Below are positions 22,201-32,950 of a stretch of 64,000 bases of DNA, piece by piece (positions within the stretch are counted from its first letter, which is position 1; every line of letters starts with the position of its first letter). The notes under the pieces were generated by a model, which saw nothing but the letters and a program-made list of their open reading frames with translations, did no database searches and had not been told where the DNA came from. The DNA is taken from NCBI GenBank assembly GCA_963575745.1, contig CAUYUJ010016059.1:1102849-1166848 (forward strand). Reading direction: 5' to 3'. The position numbers were made by a program, and so were the translations under genes. This DNA comes from Prorocentrum cordatum. Its lineage: Eukaryota; Sar; Dinophyceae; Prorocentrales; Prorocentraceae.

Positions 22201-22323
22201 AGGCCCTGGTGAGCATCTCTACTACTAACTACTGGCATTGCCCCTCGTTGCCACTGTAAGCGGCCTCTGAGGGTGGCCCATGGAGATCCGCTGAGACGCT
22301 GCAGCGGGAAACCCTCATACTAC

Positions 22324-22528
22324 CTTGCAACATGTGAGCATGGTATTGCTAAAATTCGCGCTGCTGCCGTTGCAAAGATGTGGGGATATAACTGACTGGA
22401 CAGACTGGAACGGCGAGTGTGACAGCATACGAGAGGCATTGGAAAGACGAAGCCAGTCACCTAGGCCGTCCGCCAATCCAGCGTGGGACGCCCTCAGGTC
22501 GTCGAGAAGCTTGTCGCACACCAGCCCC
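22324..22528 (-). CDS. Internal exon, unidentified
   Basis: Excellent acceptor (CATCCCTCCTTTTCCCAG) and donor (TGCAAG|GTAGTA). It reads GLVCDKLLDDLRASHAGLAD, then GDWLRLSNASRMLSHSPF and ends in a Ser/Asn/Cys-rich segment; 205 nt, ending in phase 0. Upstream candidate coding at 22690-22580 (NVYEAEQTNRRKRTQY) may precede it. No family recognised. Confidence 0.75.
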
Positions 22529-23470
22529 CTGGGAAAAGGAGGGATGTGGAACTGGACGGGGAGGACGAACTATTTCTCCCCAGGGCGCGTATACTGTGTT
22601 CTCTTCCGCCTGTTGGTCTGCTCCGCTTCGTACACGTTGCGCGCAGGTGCTCGACGCTCAACGGACCCGCGCCTTGTGATCGCGCGCACCCCAAAAGAAA
22701 ATGACGCGATTGGCACGAGGACGAGGGGGACTCCCCGACGCTGTGGACACGCACCACGCAGCGAAAAGCGATGGCCAGGACCACCTGCCACGCCCTGCCG
22801 CGGGGCCCGTCGAGCGGGGCCCGTCCGCGAGGGTCCCGCGGCGCGGGGCGAGGCGCACGTGCCCGCCATGTGTCTGTTGCGACGCCAAGGGTTGCAGGAG
22901 GGGTGGCTGGGGGCCGCGGCGAGCTCTCTGGACATGGGCGGGTGATCGGCGCGAGACAGAGCGCATAGGTACAGAAAGGAGGGGGGACGAGGGGAGAGGG
23001 GAGGAGGACGAAGAGTAGGGGAGGGGGACGAGGGGAGGTGGAGGACTAGACCTAGGGCGGTGGCCTGTCTCCGAAGAGGCAGGTCGAGGGGAAGTGGAGG
23101 AGGGGCGGGGGATGTTGAGGAGGAGGATGACGAGGGGAATGTTGAGGGGAGGAGGGCGAGGGGCGGGGAGGGGGGAAGGGGCAAGGGGGAGGGCGAGGCT
23201 GCAGAGCAGGGGGGGGAGAGGAGGAATACTGCGCAGTGCAACGTCCGATCGGCCCAGGGAATCGGCCTTGGCACAAGGCACGCATGCACACACGCACGAC
23301 ATGTTTGTTAGAGGGGCGCGGGGATGAGGGGTTTTAGGGGGACCAGGTACACACAAAACAGTGAGCAAAAATCCTAGGATCCACCATGCAATTCCATATT
23401 TTGGATGCGCGCCTCCCCCTCAACTTCCTACGATTCGATGTCTGTGCTGCGCTTAAAGGCCCTGAGACTC

Positions 23471-23560
23471 TCAGGGGGAGTATCGTAAGCTCTGGGGCGC
23501 GCCGGGTGCGATGTGTGCTCGCAGGTTCTGATATATTCCATGGGGGCTCACGAGGTTGTA
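23471..23560 (-). CDS. Terminal exon, unidentified
   Basis: Acceptor TTTGGTTTTACCCAACCTCCCAG, then YNLVSPHGIYQNLRAHIAPG and a TGA stop (29 codons, phase 0). The intron upstream contains the palindromic element at 23613-23808. Confidence 0.6.
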   Translation of the reverse strand, partial: YNLVSPHGIYQNLRAHIAPGAPQSLRYSP

Positions 23561-23612
23561 CTGGGAGGTTGGGTAAAACCAAAGTGAGGAGTGGTGATGG
23601 GGAGGATGCTCG

Positions 23613-23808
23613 GGTCGGGCGAAAGGGGGGGATAGCAAAGGGGGGGTTTGAGAATCAGCTCACGTAGCTGATTTTCCCGGCGCCTCCCAGCGCCGGAGGC
23701 GGCCATGTATCGAGGAATGGGCCCCTCGGTGAGGCCGAAACCAGCTGCATGCAGCAAATTTCGTAACCCCCCCTTTCCCAATCCCCCCCTTTCGCCCGGC
23801 CCGAGATG
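23613..23808. mobile_element. Palindromic MITE-like element, family 3
   Basis: Ends CTCGGGTCGGGCGAAAGGGGG / CCCCCTTTCGCCCGGCCCGAG are inverted repeats. Inside are nested small hairpins (CAGCTCACGTAGCTG, GGCGCCTCCCAGCGCC, CAGCTGCATGCAGC). A decayed copy is at 37370-37545. It has no coding capacity. Confidence 0.85.
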
Positions 23809-23984
23809 CATAAGGGCGGCACGGGTACCTACACATTGCATAGAGGAGGATGAGGGCCAACAACATGCGATTGAGGAGGAGGAGGAGGAGGTTGGAGCGT
23901 CTGGGGATGATTAGGAGGAGGAGGAGGGTGATGAGTGGGATGTGGCGGAGGGGTAGAGCTGGACCTTTGAACCAAAGCTACTCT

Positions 23985-24001
23985 CTCTCTCTCTCTCTCA
24001 A
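23985..24001. repeat. (CT)n microsatellite
   Basis: CTCTCTCTCTCTCTCTC run; on the minus strand it is a short (GA)n. Confidence 0.9.
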
Positions 24002-24121
24002 CCAGGTCAAGCTGCACCAAGCTAAACTCCGCCAGATCAGGGCGGATCAACATGTAGATATTACCCATGGCCATGGCGAATTCTGCATCCGAGGATTTGC
24101 ACCATGACCCCCCCCCGTCAC

Positions 24122-24175
24122 CGAAGGCCGAGGAAGTCGCCCTCGTCCAGCAACGCATTCACGTGCTTGTAGCCG
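24122..24175 (-). CDS. Internal exon, unidentified
   Basis: Acceptor CGCCCACACGGGCCAG, then GYKHVNALLDEGDFLGL, donor CTTCG|GTGACG (54 nt, phase 2/2). A further candidate exon (AMAMGNIYMLIRPDLAEF) lies at about 24085-24010 but its phase does not fit directly. Confidence 0.5.
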
Positions 24176-24856
24176 CTGGCCCGTGTGGGCGACCGAGCCC
24201 CAGACCCGCACGGTTTGGCGGAGGTCGCATCCCTATCTGTCTCCTCCTCCTGCTCGACTCTCCTCCCAGTCCGTCCTCATCCTCCCATCTCCTCCTCCTG
24301 GTCTGTATTATTTCTGGTCCTCCCTTTTCACTCCGCTTGCCCTCGGCTTCCCCGCCTCCCTCCTCCTCCTCCTCCTGCTGATCCCGCTTGTTGCTCTCCT
24401 CCTGTTTATTGATCCTACTGCTGCTACTCCTCCTCCCCCTTCTGTACCCTCCCTTCTTCTTCTCCTCACATGCCCATCCTCTTCCAGCTTCCCTCCTCCT
24501 CCTCCTGCTCCTACTCCTCCTCCTCCTGCTCCTCCTCCTACTCCTCCTCTTCCTCCTCCTCCTCCTCTTCCTCATCCACCTCTGGGTCGGCACTCCTATC
24601 GCTCCCTCGCGCACGCGGTGCGCGCCGTGTCCCGCTACTGCCACGTATTGCCGAACACAAACGTCTATACACAGACGTCGAGCATGTGTTGTGCTGGGTC
24701 TGGGTAGGAAGAGGATGCCGATGGGAATCAGCAGGAGCAGGAGGTGGAGGAAGGAGAGGGGCTGCCGGAGGTGGTCCTGGCCCCAGGGCGTCCCGAGCCA
24801 TTCGCCCACGGCCCTGGGGGCCCCCAGACGCCGAAGACTGGCAACCACCTCCTGTC

Positions 24857-24942
24857 TGGTGCTGCCAGAAGTGCCCCTTGCCCAAGGTGCACCCAGGATT
24901 TCCGAGGAGGCCCCCACGGCCTCCAGAGCACACCTCACGAGG
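24857..24942 (-). repeat. Dispersed GC-rich repeat (GGCCGTGGGGGCCTCC family), inverted copy
   Basis: Reverse complement closely matches 25970-26055 and 35980-36060 (core GAAATCCTGGGTGCACCTTGG). Three copies in this window. Confidence 0.85.
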
Positions 24943-25649
24943 CCCTGGGGGGCCCGAGGGGGTCCAAAATGGAGCGGAGAGCTGGGGGCGCCTTGGGCAA
25001 GGGGCACCTTCAGGAATCCCCGATCCTGCTGCTACTTTTTCACGATGCGAGGAGGTCCGCGCCTGGTAACTCGGTGGTCCCAAGAGCGGTGCGGTGACAG
25101 ACTGCATCGCCACTGCATGCGCGCGCGAGCACCAGCATGTGTGGGGGGGTGGGGGGGGTCCGAGCTCCACCCACCCCAACGAACGACCCTTACCGTTACC
25201 CGGAAAGGGGCTGGCCAGGGTACCAACCGCTACGCACCAGAGGATAAAAGAGCACACTCTCCTCGAGATCCCAAATAAAATCTCACCGAGCGATTTTGGG
25301 ACCTTCAAGGTTCAATCGCCCAAGACGTCCTCGGAGAACGAAAACCAAGTCCCAAAACCGTGCGGCCACCGCGCATCCCCACTGACTCACCACACGGCGT
25401 GGTCACCACACCGTTCACGGGGCCCCCCAGGGCAGCACCCGAACATGGAGGCGGCCAGGGGGTCCGCGATGGATGCGCCCCGAGAAAATCGGTCAAGAGG
25501 GGGACGGGCGCAAATCCGCTCAAGACCGATCCCCGACCCCCTCCCCAGGCTCGAACCTGACCAACTCTTCGAGCCGCATTCGTCCCTGGCGACGAGGGGG
25601 GCCCTTCTCCCCCCAGTTCTGCTGGCCGGCACCAGTGCGGGGCCACCCC

Positions 25650-25790
25650 CTGAGACGAAGTCAGGACGAGAGACCCGGCGGCCCTGAAGGACGTCTCGGG
25701 CGTCGCGGCCTGCTCAGATTGTGCCGGAGCGCTCCGAGAGCGTTCCGGTGGCTCTGGAGCGGATCGAACCTCCTCCCAGCCCCGTCCGAC
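25650..25790. repeat. Dispersed ~150-bp repeat (GCTCAGA...GCGTTCCGG family), copy 1
   Basis: Shares GACGAAGTCAGGACGAG, TCTCGGGCGTCGCGGCCTG and GAGAGCGTTCCGG words with 36480-36640 and 38600-38750. Minus-strand translations of the copies are alike (FQSLPERSQG, KRSEQAA). Confidence 0.8.
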
Positions 25791-25969
25791 TTCTCCCCCT
25801 GCTCTGCTGGCCGGTTGCTGGGCCTCAGCCCCCCAGCCGGCTGCAAACCCGACCCTCCGGAGCACGGGCGGCGGCCTCTCTGGGAGGCACCGAGGCCACC
25901 GACGGACGGGCCTCGGGGATTGCCAGAGAGGTGCCCCTGGCCGTGGGGGCCGTGGGGGTGCCTCGTGAG

Positions 25970-26055
25970 GGGTGCTCCGGAGGCCGTGGGGGCCTCCTCG
26001 GAAGTCCTGGGGGCACCTTCGGGCCCAGGGGCACTTCCGGCAACACCCGAACGGG
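25970..26055 (+). repeat. Dispersed GC-rich repeat (GGCCGTGGGGGCCTCC family)
   Basis: Direct-orientation copy of the element at 24857-24942 (inverted) and 35980-36060. Confidence 0.85.
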
Positions 26056-26540
26056 GGGCGGCCAGGCGCTGGCCGCGACGATGCCTCCGCCACGCCCTCC
26101 CTGAAGCTGCGCGGGTCCCACACCCTCGGGTACACGACCTCGGCGCGGCCAGCCCCAAGGGCTCTCTCGAGCCGATGCGGCTCGAGCTTTGCGGCATCCG
26201 TGCTGCGCATCTTCGACGGACCTCCTCTGTCCCATCGCTCCGATGCCCACGTCGAATCTGAGTCGAAGCATCTTGGAGCGCCGAATCGATGTCGATTTCA
26301 CATCGCATCCACGGCGAATCCGCGAAGGCACTGGTGCGAGCGGGAAGAAACGATTCGGGTGCGCTGGCCTGGATGCGCTTTGGAAAGCATGACAGCTGTA
26401 GCCGAAGTCAGAGCTGAAGTGCACAGAAGAGGGAGAGGAGCCCCGCCCAGCAACGAAGTGAGGAGGGGGGGGGGCTTGGCGAAGGGCAAACCCTCTGCCC
26501 ATTCTGCCAGGATCAGGGGTGGAGTCGAGTCTGGAGTTAT

Positions 26541-26670
26541 CTAAAGTTGTCTTGCGGTGAAGGACCCCTTCGGGCCCTGCAGCCGAGACATGGCCAAGAG
26601 AGTGCGGGTCAGGATCCTCAGCCCCTTCGCCGATAGCACAAAGGCCACGTGGAGATACCCAGGAGGGTCA
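26541..26670 (-). CDS. Terminal exon, unidentified
   Basis: Pyrimidine-rich acceptor (GTGCTCTCCTCGGAG), then DPPGYLHVAFVLSAKGLRIL and TRTLLAMSRLQGPKG to a TAG stop, with about 75-80% GC third positions. The hydrophobic and basic blocks could be a membrane-proximal tail. Family unknown. Confidence 0.6.
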
Positions 26671-26934
26671 CTACTCCGAGGAGAGCACAAACACGAAGAA
26701 CACGATGACATCCCTCCCAAGCGAGTGGTGTTCTATTGGAAGACACGGGACGGGTCCTGAAGGAAAACTGGTCCTAAACCCCGGGCCTTTCCCTGGGACC
26801 AATTTTTCATACTGAGTCGTTTCTGTGTGAGGTTTAAAGGTTGACACCAATATTAATATCAACTGTGTGCCTTCACCGAGGGAAGGTGCTCCCGATCTCG
26901 GTGATGGTGGTAATAGTGGTAATCGTTTGGCTTC

Positions 26935-27040
26935 CTAGGTGGACGAAATATCACCACCAACACCAAATTCTAGGATCATCTTCCCCGGGTTGAGGCATGC
27001 CCGTGCGTTGGCGTTGGTGCCAATTTCCAGGCCTCCAATT
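26935..27040 (-). CDS. Terminal exon, unidentified
   Basis: Acceptor GGGCCGTCCAG, then [20 protein letters not shown] and a Gly-rich end ([10 protein letters not shown]) with TAG. Good composition. Confidence 0.6.
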
Positions 27041-27184
27041 CTGGACGGCCCGGGGGCCCAGGGAGGGCCGTGAGAGGCCGAACGCGACGGGAGGCCTCGG
27101 GACCCGTTCCCCTCGGGACCCGTGTGCCCCACGGCTGGAGCCTGCAGAAACCCGGAGGCGCCTGCGAAGTGCAGAGCGGTGCAA

Positions 27185-27385
27185 ATACACACACACACAC
27201 ACACACGCGCACACACACACGCGCACACACACACACACGCGCACACACACATACTGACACACACACACATACTGACACACACACACGCAAACAAACACAC
27301 ACACACACACACACACGCAAACAAACACACACACATACACACACTCACACACGCACACACCCGCACGCACACACGCACACATGTA
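27185..27385. repeat. (CA)n microsatellite
   Basis: ACACACAC runs with GC and AA interruptions. The Thr/His and Cys/Val frames across it are artefacts. Confidence 0.95.
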
Positions 27386-27443
27386 TCTCAATCTTAGCCG
27401 CCCCGATACGCAGCACGCAACCCGTGGCGTGCCGTCACGGAGC

Positions 27444-27771
27444 TCAACACGTAGACTGACAACGTAGCTCTGGCGCAATGCGTTCGCCAAAACCGTGGGC
27501 CAATACGTTGAGCCAACACGCAGCGTATTGACACAGACGCTTTGAGCACGGCACGTGTTGCGTCGCAAAACGGGCGTATCGAGGCAGCTCAGGGCCAGAC
27601 CGTGCAACACCTCCTTGCGACACCGAACATCGCCCCAAAGGGCGCGACGCCGAGTCAAGCCCGAGGCGGCCTCCCGCGAAGATCGGCGCCCGCACTGGCG
27701 GCCCGGCGACCGCGCGCGCGGCTGGGAGAGCGGCGTTCAGGATCCGCAGCTTCGCGGAGCTGAGCATGTGC
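27444..27771 (-). CDS. Large terminal exon, unidentified
   Basis: Acceptor TTGCTTGTCGCTCCAG, then a frame of about 109 codons with strong third-position GC: MLSSAKLRILNAALPAARAV, FAGGRLGLDSASRPLGRC and a Cys-containing end (QHVPCSKRLCQYAACW), TGA at 27444. Another minus frame is open across part of it. No family recognised. Confidence 0.55.
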
Positions 27772-27962
27772 CTGGAGCGACAAGCAAGACAAGTACCCCT
27801 AACCCTCTGGGAGGGGACCCCAGTTTGGAGGGCCAGAAACATTACTGACAGGGGGTCTCCCCTGCAAAGGTATCAAAGCAATCGCCCAATCCTATCACCC
27901 CTGATGTGAAGACGGGGGACTAAGTGAGGCCACGTCTTCATCGTGTTCTGAGGGTTATGAGT

Positions 27963-28187
27963 TCATTTGTGCTCGATGATAGGGTCAGCGCCGCCGGGGC
28001 TGCGGTCCACACGGGCCACACGACAGAGCGTCAGGAGATGCCAAGTGCAGGTGAGCTCAATCCATGCGGAGACGGAACACTCCGTCCTCCGATCGGGAGA
28101 GGCTAAATCCAGAAGGAGTGAGTCCATATGGACTTCGCCTCCGCCGATGTTCGAAGCGCTAGAGGGAGCCACGAGCGCAAGGGCCAA
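27963..28187 (-). CDS. Possible exon (74-codon open frame), strand uncertain
   Basis: The minus frame reads SLLLDLASPDRRTECSVSAW and WHLLTLCRVARVDRSPG to TGA. A 142-codon plus frame (27967-28395) also looks plausible. Minus is preferred only by agreement with neighbours. Confidence 0.35.
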   Translation of the reverse strand: MALALVAPSSASNIGGGEVHMDSLLLDLASPDRRTECSVSAWIELTCTWHLLTLCRVARVDRSPGGADPIIEHK

Positions 28188-28682
28188 GTGGTGTCAGGTG
28201 ATGCCAGGGAGGGGCGGATCCCCCGGGATGCAGCGGCCACGTGCCTCTTGCGCACGTCCTGGTCACCAGTTCACACAGCAATACTGGGCAGGGCAAGGCA
28301 AGGCAATCCAGCTTAATTCCGCCAGGAGGAGGAGGAGGCGCAAGAGGTGGCAGACGGCCGGCTCAACTAGAGAGCAGGCACAAACATCCTCATGATAAGC
28401 ACCCCAACAAACAGGAAAGGCTTTCAGTAAACGCGACCAGGAAAAGAATCGAGCAGGGCAGGGCTATTTAGTAAATGTCCGGGGCCGTTTAGTAAACGCC
28501 AATTCGGGGGTCGGGGTGTTTTTCCCTCCCTGGATCAACTGCGTAAACAGGACAGGATACAGGAAACACGTGCGATCACGATGAGTGCAGCGAGACACTG
28601 CTGAGGGGAGAGCGGTCTTGAAGGTACGGGGTACGGGGATGTCCCTTAAATGCAAGAGGTGACCTCCCAGTCAGAAAGATAT

Positions 28683-29028
28683 CTACGGCCACAGGAAAGG
28701 ACAAACATAAGACTGATGAGCAGGACGGCGCAAGATCTCGCTGATGGCAGTCTCCCAGCCCGCGGGCGAGCGGGCGATCTCCCACCTCAGGAGACATGCC
28801 ATACATGAGGTCCACTCATCTGGCCTAGCAGTGCCACAGATTATCGGATGTTGTGCCGCGTGCCCCCAAACCCTGAGCCTGATGACCCTCCCAACCTGCT
28901 TATGCTGTCACGTGCAATGAGTGACTTTGCTTCGAGCTTAGACTCAGGGGTTGAAGCTGCCGAGACGACGCGGCAGAGGACGGCGGCAACGAGAACGCAA
29001 GGCGACGAATCAGAAACGGAAGCGTCAA
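28683..29028 (-). CDS. Last two exons of an unidentified gene
   Basis: Exon 29028-28912: acceptor GTGGCTTGCACAG, then VDASVSDSSPCVLVAAVLCR and TPESKLEAKSLIA, donor GCAC|GTGACA. Exon 28820-28683: acceptor GCTAGGCCAG, then EWTSCMACLLRWEIARSPAG, AISEILRRPAHQSYVC to TAG. Phase 1 agrees across the 91-bp intron. A hydrophobic stretch (PCVLVAAVLCRVV) could be a membrane segment. Confidence 0.65.
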
Positions 29029-29519
29029 CTGTGCAAGCCACCGACATGGATTAGAAGTAGATGAGGCCGGAGGATCGCACTGCATCGCCGAACGATGCAC
29101 TACGGATACGAATGCGACCACCGCTGCGGACGCCGTCGGGGCCTAGCTAAGGCCAGGTGGGCGAGGTCGTAGCCTCAGGAATCTGGTGTCTGAACAACAT
29201 GCAATGCGAGATGCATTAATAATTCGTAGGCATGCTTGTACGCGTCTGTGTGGGAGGGAGAAGGAAGGAGGGAGGGAGGGGAGAGGTTCTTGACGTCGAT
29301 GTCGGCGTGATGCTCGTTCACATGGTGGTGTCGTGGTGCTCGAGAGTTGACCACGTCTTGGTGTTCTGGGTCGTACGAATCCACGTGAGGTCGTTTTGCT
29401 GTCCCTTGTCGCGTGTAGGGGCCAGGGCTGGGTGGAGGTCTGGCCTGCGTTGACTTGGGCGTGCGAGAACTTCATCGTCCCAGCGCTTGAGCTGGCCCAC
29501 TTGTTGTCGATGGGCGTCT

Positions 29520-30004
29520 GGCTGTCGAACGATGCACTAGCGACGTCGGCATGGAGAACATCGGGTTCCAGATCGCGCCTCATCGACGAGGCGTCGGCAA
29601 TGCGGTCTGATCCTCCGTCCCAATCCCCTTCGGCACAATCTGCGCGGCCTGAACATGGACAAACGGGCATCGCTCGCGAACACCTTAGAACGGCGCCCGA
29701 ATGGGGACCGAAGGGAGCCTGGACATCGCGACCACAAGACCCCGCACCTGGAGCCATGGCTCCCCAAGCGTGCCAGAGCCACTTACCAACAAAGCTCACC
29801 AACAAAGCTCACAAGGCCCATGATCATCTGCCTCTGGCAGTAAGTGATCCTCGAGTGGGTGGGCGGTGTCGAGACCTTAATGGAATGCGGATGACCCCCC
29901 AGACCTCCCGACTTCGGCGTGGATCTCTGTGCGGGTAGTGCCGTCGGAGTCTGATTGGCTTTGCCCATTCGGGCACCCTCCCTCGCAGTGTCCGCAAGAT
30001 TGAT
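29520..30004 (-). CDS. Multi-exon stretch, unidentified gene
   Basis: Exon 30004-29876 is exactly 43 codons (phase 0/0): acceptor CGATCACGCAG, INLADTAREGARMGKANQTP, donor ATTAAG|GTCTCG. Exon 29833-29787 (RQMIMGLVSFVGEL) follows acceptor TTACTGCCAG and ends at TTG|GTAAGT. Candidate later exons at about 29754-29695 (GSLRSPFGRRSK) and 29663 onward (AAQIVPKGIGTEDQTALPT) keep phase. The region 29400-29660 also has a plausible plus-strand frame, so only the first two exons are firm. Confidence 0.6.
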
Positions 30005-30273
30005 CTGCGTGATCGTGGAGGGGCACATTGCAAGGCTCGATCAGTCTGTCCATGTGCGCTCCCTCTACTGAAGGGGCAATGGGACACACACACACACACA
30101 CACATAAATACACACGAATAACAGGATTCCCCATATTTTCCCATATCTTCTGGGTGTGTGTCTTCCCCCCCACTTCCCATATTTTCCCATATTTTGGGGG
30201 GAATCGACGATTCATTGTGTCTGTGTGTTTTTCCCCTCTTGGTCTACGCCCTCCGAGACGAGCAAAGATCACT

Positions 30274-30552
30274 TTAGGCCTGACCCCCTGGCAGGGCGAC
30301 GACCACCCTCCGCTGCTCCTCCCCAGACGCCTGGCACCGTGCCGAAAAGTCGGACGCCGCGAGCACACCACGGCCAGAGCCCTCGACCCCACCTGTCACA
30401 CGATTTTGTCCGGCCGCCGCCGCGGCTCTCCGTGGCGGGTCTGCGTAACTGTTCGCCGAGAATGCCAAATGCTGCCTGGCAGGTGTTCTGCAATCTTCTG
30501 AGCCATCTCCCTCCGTCAGCACCTCTGGGGGCACGACCCCGCCTTGGCGCGG
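30274..30552 (-). CDS. Probable terminal exon, unidentified
   Basis: A frame with high third-position GC ends at TAA 30274: EVLTEGDGSEDCRTPARQHL, LAFSANSYADPPRR, GVLAASDFSARCQASGEEQR. The same frame stays open to 30861. A competing frame with a CAG|GTGGGG donor exists, so the boundaries are uncertain. Confidence 0.45.
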   Translation of the reverse strand, partial: PRQGGVVPPEVLTEGDGSEDCRTPARQHLAFSANSYADPPRRAAAAAGQNRVTGGVEGSGRGVLAASDFSARCQASGEEQRRVVVALPGGQA

Positions 30553-30889
30553 GACCTCCCGAGGCGGGCATGTCCCGGCGCGGCCCCGGGCAGAAGCGGC
30601 CCCTCCATTGACTCCTCGCGACGCCTGGATGCCTGGGCCACGCCACGAGGACACGTGCGACGCGGGCGGCGCTCGGGCAGGCGAGGGGCGGCGACCGCCG
30701 GGGTCCTCAGTCCCCTCCCTCGCCTCCTGAGGGCCCCCCGACACCTTCCGAGATCGGCGCGCTACCAGCCCAGAAGAGCCGACCACGGCAGCCCCAGCTC
30801 GGCGGAACGCGGCGGGTGACTGACTCGGCTGGTGTCCACTTCCCGGGGGGGGGGGGGGCAAAGGGATCTAGGCAACGCCAAAGAGGAGG

Positions 30890-31139
30890 TCACCACCAGG
30901 GTGGTCGCAAACCTCCCCAACGAAACGGACCCCCATCCACCCCCCAGAACCCGCAAGGGCTTCCAAAGACGCCCACAGAAACGTCCAAACGCTTATCGAT
31001 GATCCTCGATCCTCCCTCCTCCTCGATCCTCTCAGGAGTAGGGTGTGACCCACCCCTGGACTGCCCGATGGATACAGATCCCGCACCGTGGTACCGAGGG
31101 CTCTCCAGGACGAGCAGCAACATCAGTACAGTTCCTCCC
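30890..31139 (-). CDS. Terminal exon, unidentified
   Basis: Acceptor TTTACATTCTGATATTCAG, then GGTVLMLLLVLESPRYHGAG, GGSHPTPERIEEEGGSRIID and KRLDVSVGVFGSPCGFWG to TGA. It starts with a hydrophobic segment (VLMLLLVL), perhaps a membrane anchor. Two alternative frames are open in parts. Confidence 0.5.
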
Positions 31140-31879
31140 CTGAATATCAGAATGTAAAAATCGAGTCGCATGCGACCAACCGAAACCGATACCAATTCGG
31201 ATCGCATCGAAGTGGCCCCTGGCATGGTGTAAACCAACCAGTGTCTCGGACAGCGCCCGCCGCGAGCGACAGGGCAGCGAGTATAGCTTCTGAGTGTGCA
31301 AAGAACAGATGTTTATGTCAGCCAGCGTGGACCCAAGTGGCGAAGCCTTGCTTGACTCACGGAGCGCACGAGGCGGCTTACGAGGCGGCCACGGGCGGCA
31401 ACGTGGCGAAACCTCGTCGGACCCAACCAATTCTAAGCAGGAACCCGTAAGAGCAATCACTGTTCGGGGAATCCTCTTGTTTACAATGCCCTCCTGGTGG
31501 GCTTGTTCTCCACCGCCGCCACCATAAGTGGGAGGGGGAGGGCGTCCTCCTCCTCCCCCTCCTACTCCTCCGCTTCTCCCTCCTACTCCTTGTCCTCTAC
31601 CTCCTTCCCCCCTCCAACTTATGACGGTGGTGGTGGTGGTGGTGGTGGAAAACAGGCCCATCACCTCCGCGTCCCCGCCTGGGGTTGCACGTCAGCAAAT
31701 CCAGCACGCCGGACCTGAGGTGGGCGCCGCCCGCCGGGGGGGGTCTCGCCGCGCGCCCGGCCGGTCGCGTCGCGCCGAAGCATGCACATGATGTCACCTT
31801 GTTGCCTCTCTCCATCTCGACAAAATTGGGCGATGAGCCAAAGCCGGGTCTTACGCGACATTACATAGCGACCGTACGC

Positions 31880-32030
31880 CCTGGCTTACGCGGGCCGCCA
31901 GAGCGGCACGATTACGCTGAAAGCGAGAGCGCTTACGCGAGACCTTACGCGGGCAGCTTACGCGCCAATCTCGGCGAAAGTCGACACCGTTCATTGCGTC
32001 GATCAATTGCCGCATGCTTCGCCATTGTCG
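31880..32030 (-). repeat. Dispersed TTACGCG-rich repeat, copy 1
   Basis: GCTTACGCG/TTACGCGGGC words. Homologous copies at 36228-36345, 51395-51500, 51610-51690 and 58430-58560 share the order GACGCAA, GGCGCCGACAT, GCGCGTAAGC. An adjoining coding-like block (near 31965-32040) is part of the repeat and is not called. Confidence 0.75.
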
Positions 32031-32226
32031 CCCAGGCCAGGCCGCCTGGTCTGCCAGGTCGCGCGCGTCGAAACGCAATGTATGCTGTCTCACTCCCCCG
32101 GCGCTCTCTCTTTCTCTCTCTGTGTCTCTGAATGCCTCGATTACCTATATGATTATGAAAACGGAAACGCGAGTGGGGAGTTCGACTGGCTTTATGCAGA
32201 TGTTCCGCCTGCAGACGCCCGCTTAC

Positions 32227-32395
32227 CAGGTCTGGGATCTTCCATAGAACGATCCTGGATGAGAAACGGGCCTCGGGGACGGAGTCGAGAGGGCCGCAGG
32301 GCCTTTGGCTTAGAACCTCTGGCGCGAATTTGCACGTGTCGCCAGGTTGTGACTTCATTCTCCCTGCACCTCCGCTCGTGCCCTTGCGCGGATAG
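32227..32395 (-). CDS. Internal exon, unidentified
   Basis: Ends at a perfect donor CCTG|GTAAGCG. Frame: YPRKGTSGGAGRMKSQPGDT, CKFAPEVLSQRPCGPLDSVP, SSRIVLWKIPDL. The acceptor is TTGGTTAG at 32396. A second frame is open over part of it. Function unknown. Confidence 0.5.
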
Positions 32396-32950
32396 CTAAC
32401 CAAGTGCGCCGGGCGGCGCCGCTCTTCCAGGGGATGCGTGCAAAGCACGCAGCCTGCGATCTAGAGGCAAATTCGATCTCCCGCCCCTTCCTCCTCCTCC
32501 TTTCTGGATCTGGCCCCGTGAAGTTTCACAACATGGACACCCTGAGGTCTGGAACCCCTTTCACAGGACTGGCTCTTCATCCCGAGGCGTCTGTCACTCC
32601 CCCGATGCCTGGCAGAGGCCCCCCAGGAGGCCAGAAACGGTCAGCCACCTGCCACTGATTCTTCTACCAAGCGGGGGGCGGGGAGTTCTGGGTTGCGCGC
32701 CGCTGAGTCGATCGGTGAAGACGGAGCAGCAGGAACCACGGACAAAAGATGGGTACGAGTAAGAAATGAATACAGAGAAAACCCGGGTGCGATGCCCAAG
32801 AGCTCATGTTGTCCAAAAGTGGCAGAGGCCACTGTTGAGCAGGCGAGTTTGTGTCTCAAGCGGGCAGTGCTCCGCGGCGACAGCGACACCGGGTCCTGCT
32901 CAAAACGAGCAGGACCTCGCTGCTGGCATTCTCTCACATGCCTTCCGTTC

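Noticed and set aside
21731-22259. His-, Ile- and Asp-rich proteins
   Set aside because: (ATC)n microsatellite.
29396-29938. 180-codon plus-strand frame (WACENFIVPALELAHLLSMG)
   Set aside because: Plausible composition and acceptor, but minus-strand exons with better splice and phase agreement overlap it.
31965-32075. Exon-like minus frame (QWRSMRQLIDAMNGVDFRRD) ending at CGC|GTAAGC
   Set aside because: The same DNA is part of the dispersed TTACGCG repeat (copies at 36.3, 51.6 and 58.5 kb), so the coding look is probably accidental.
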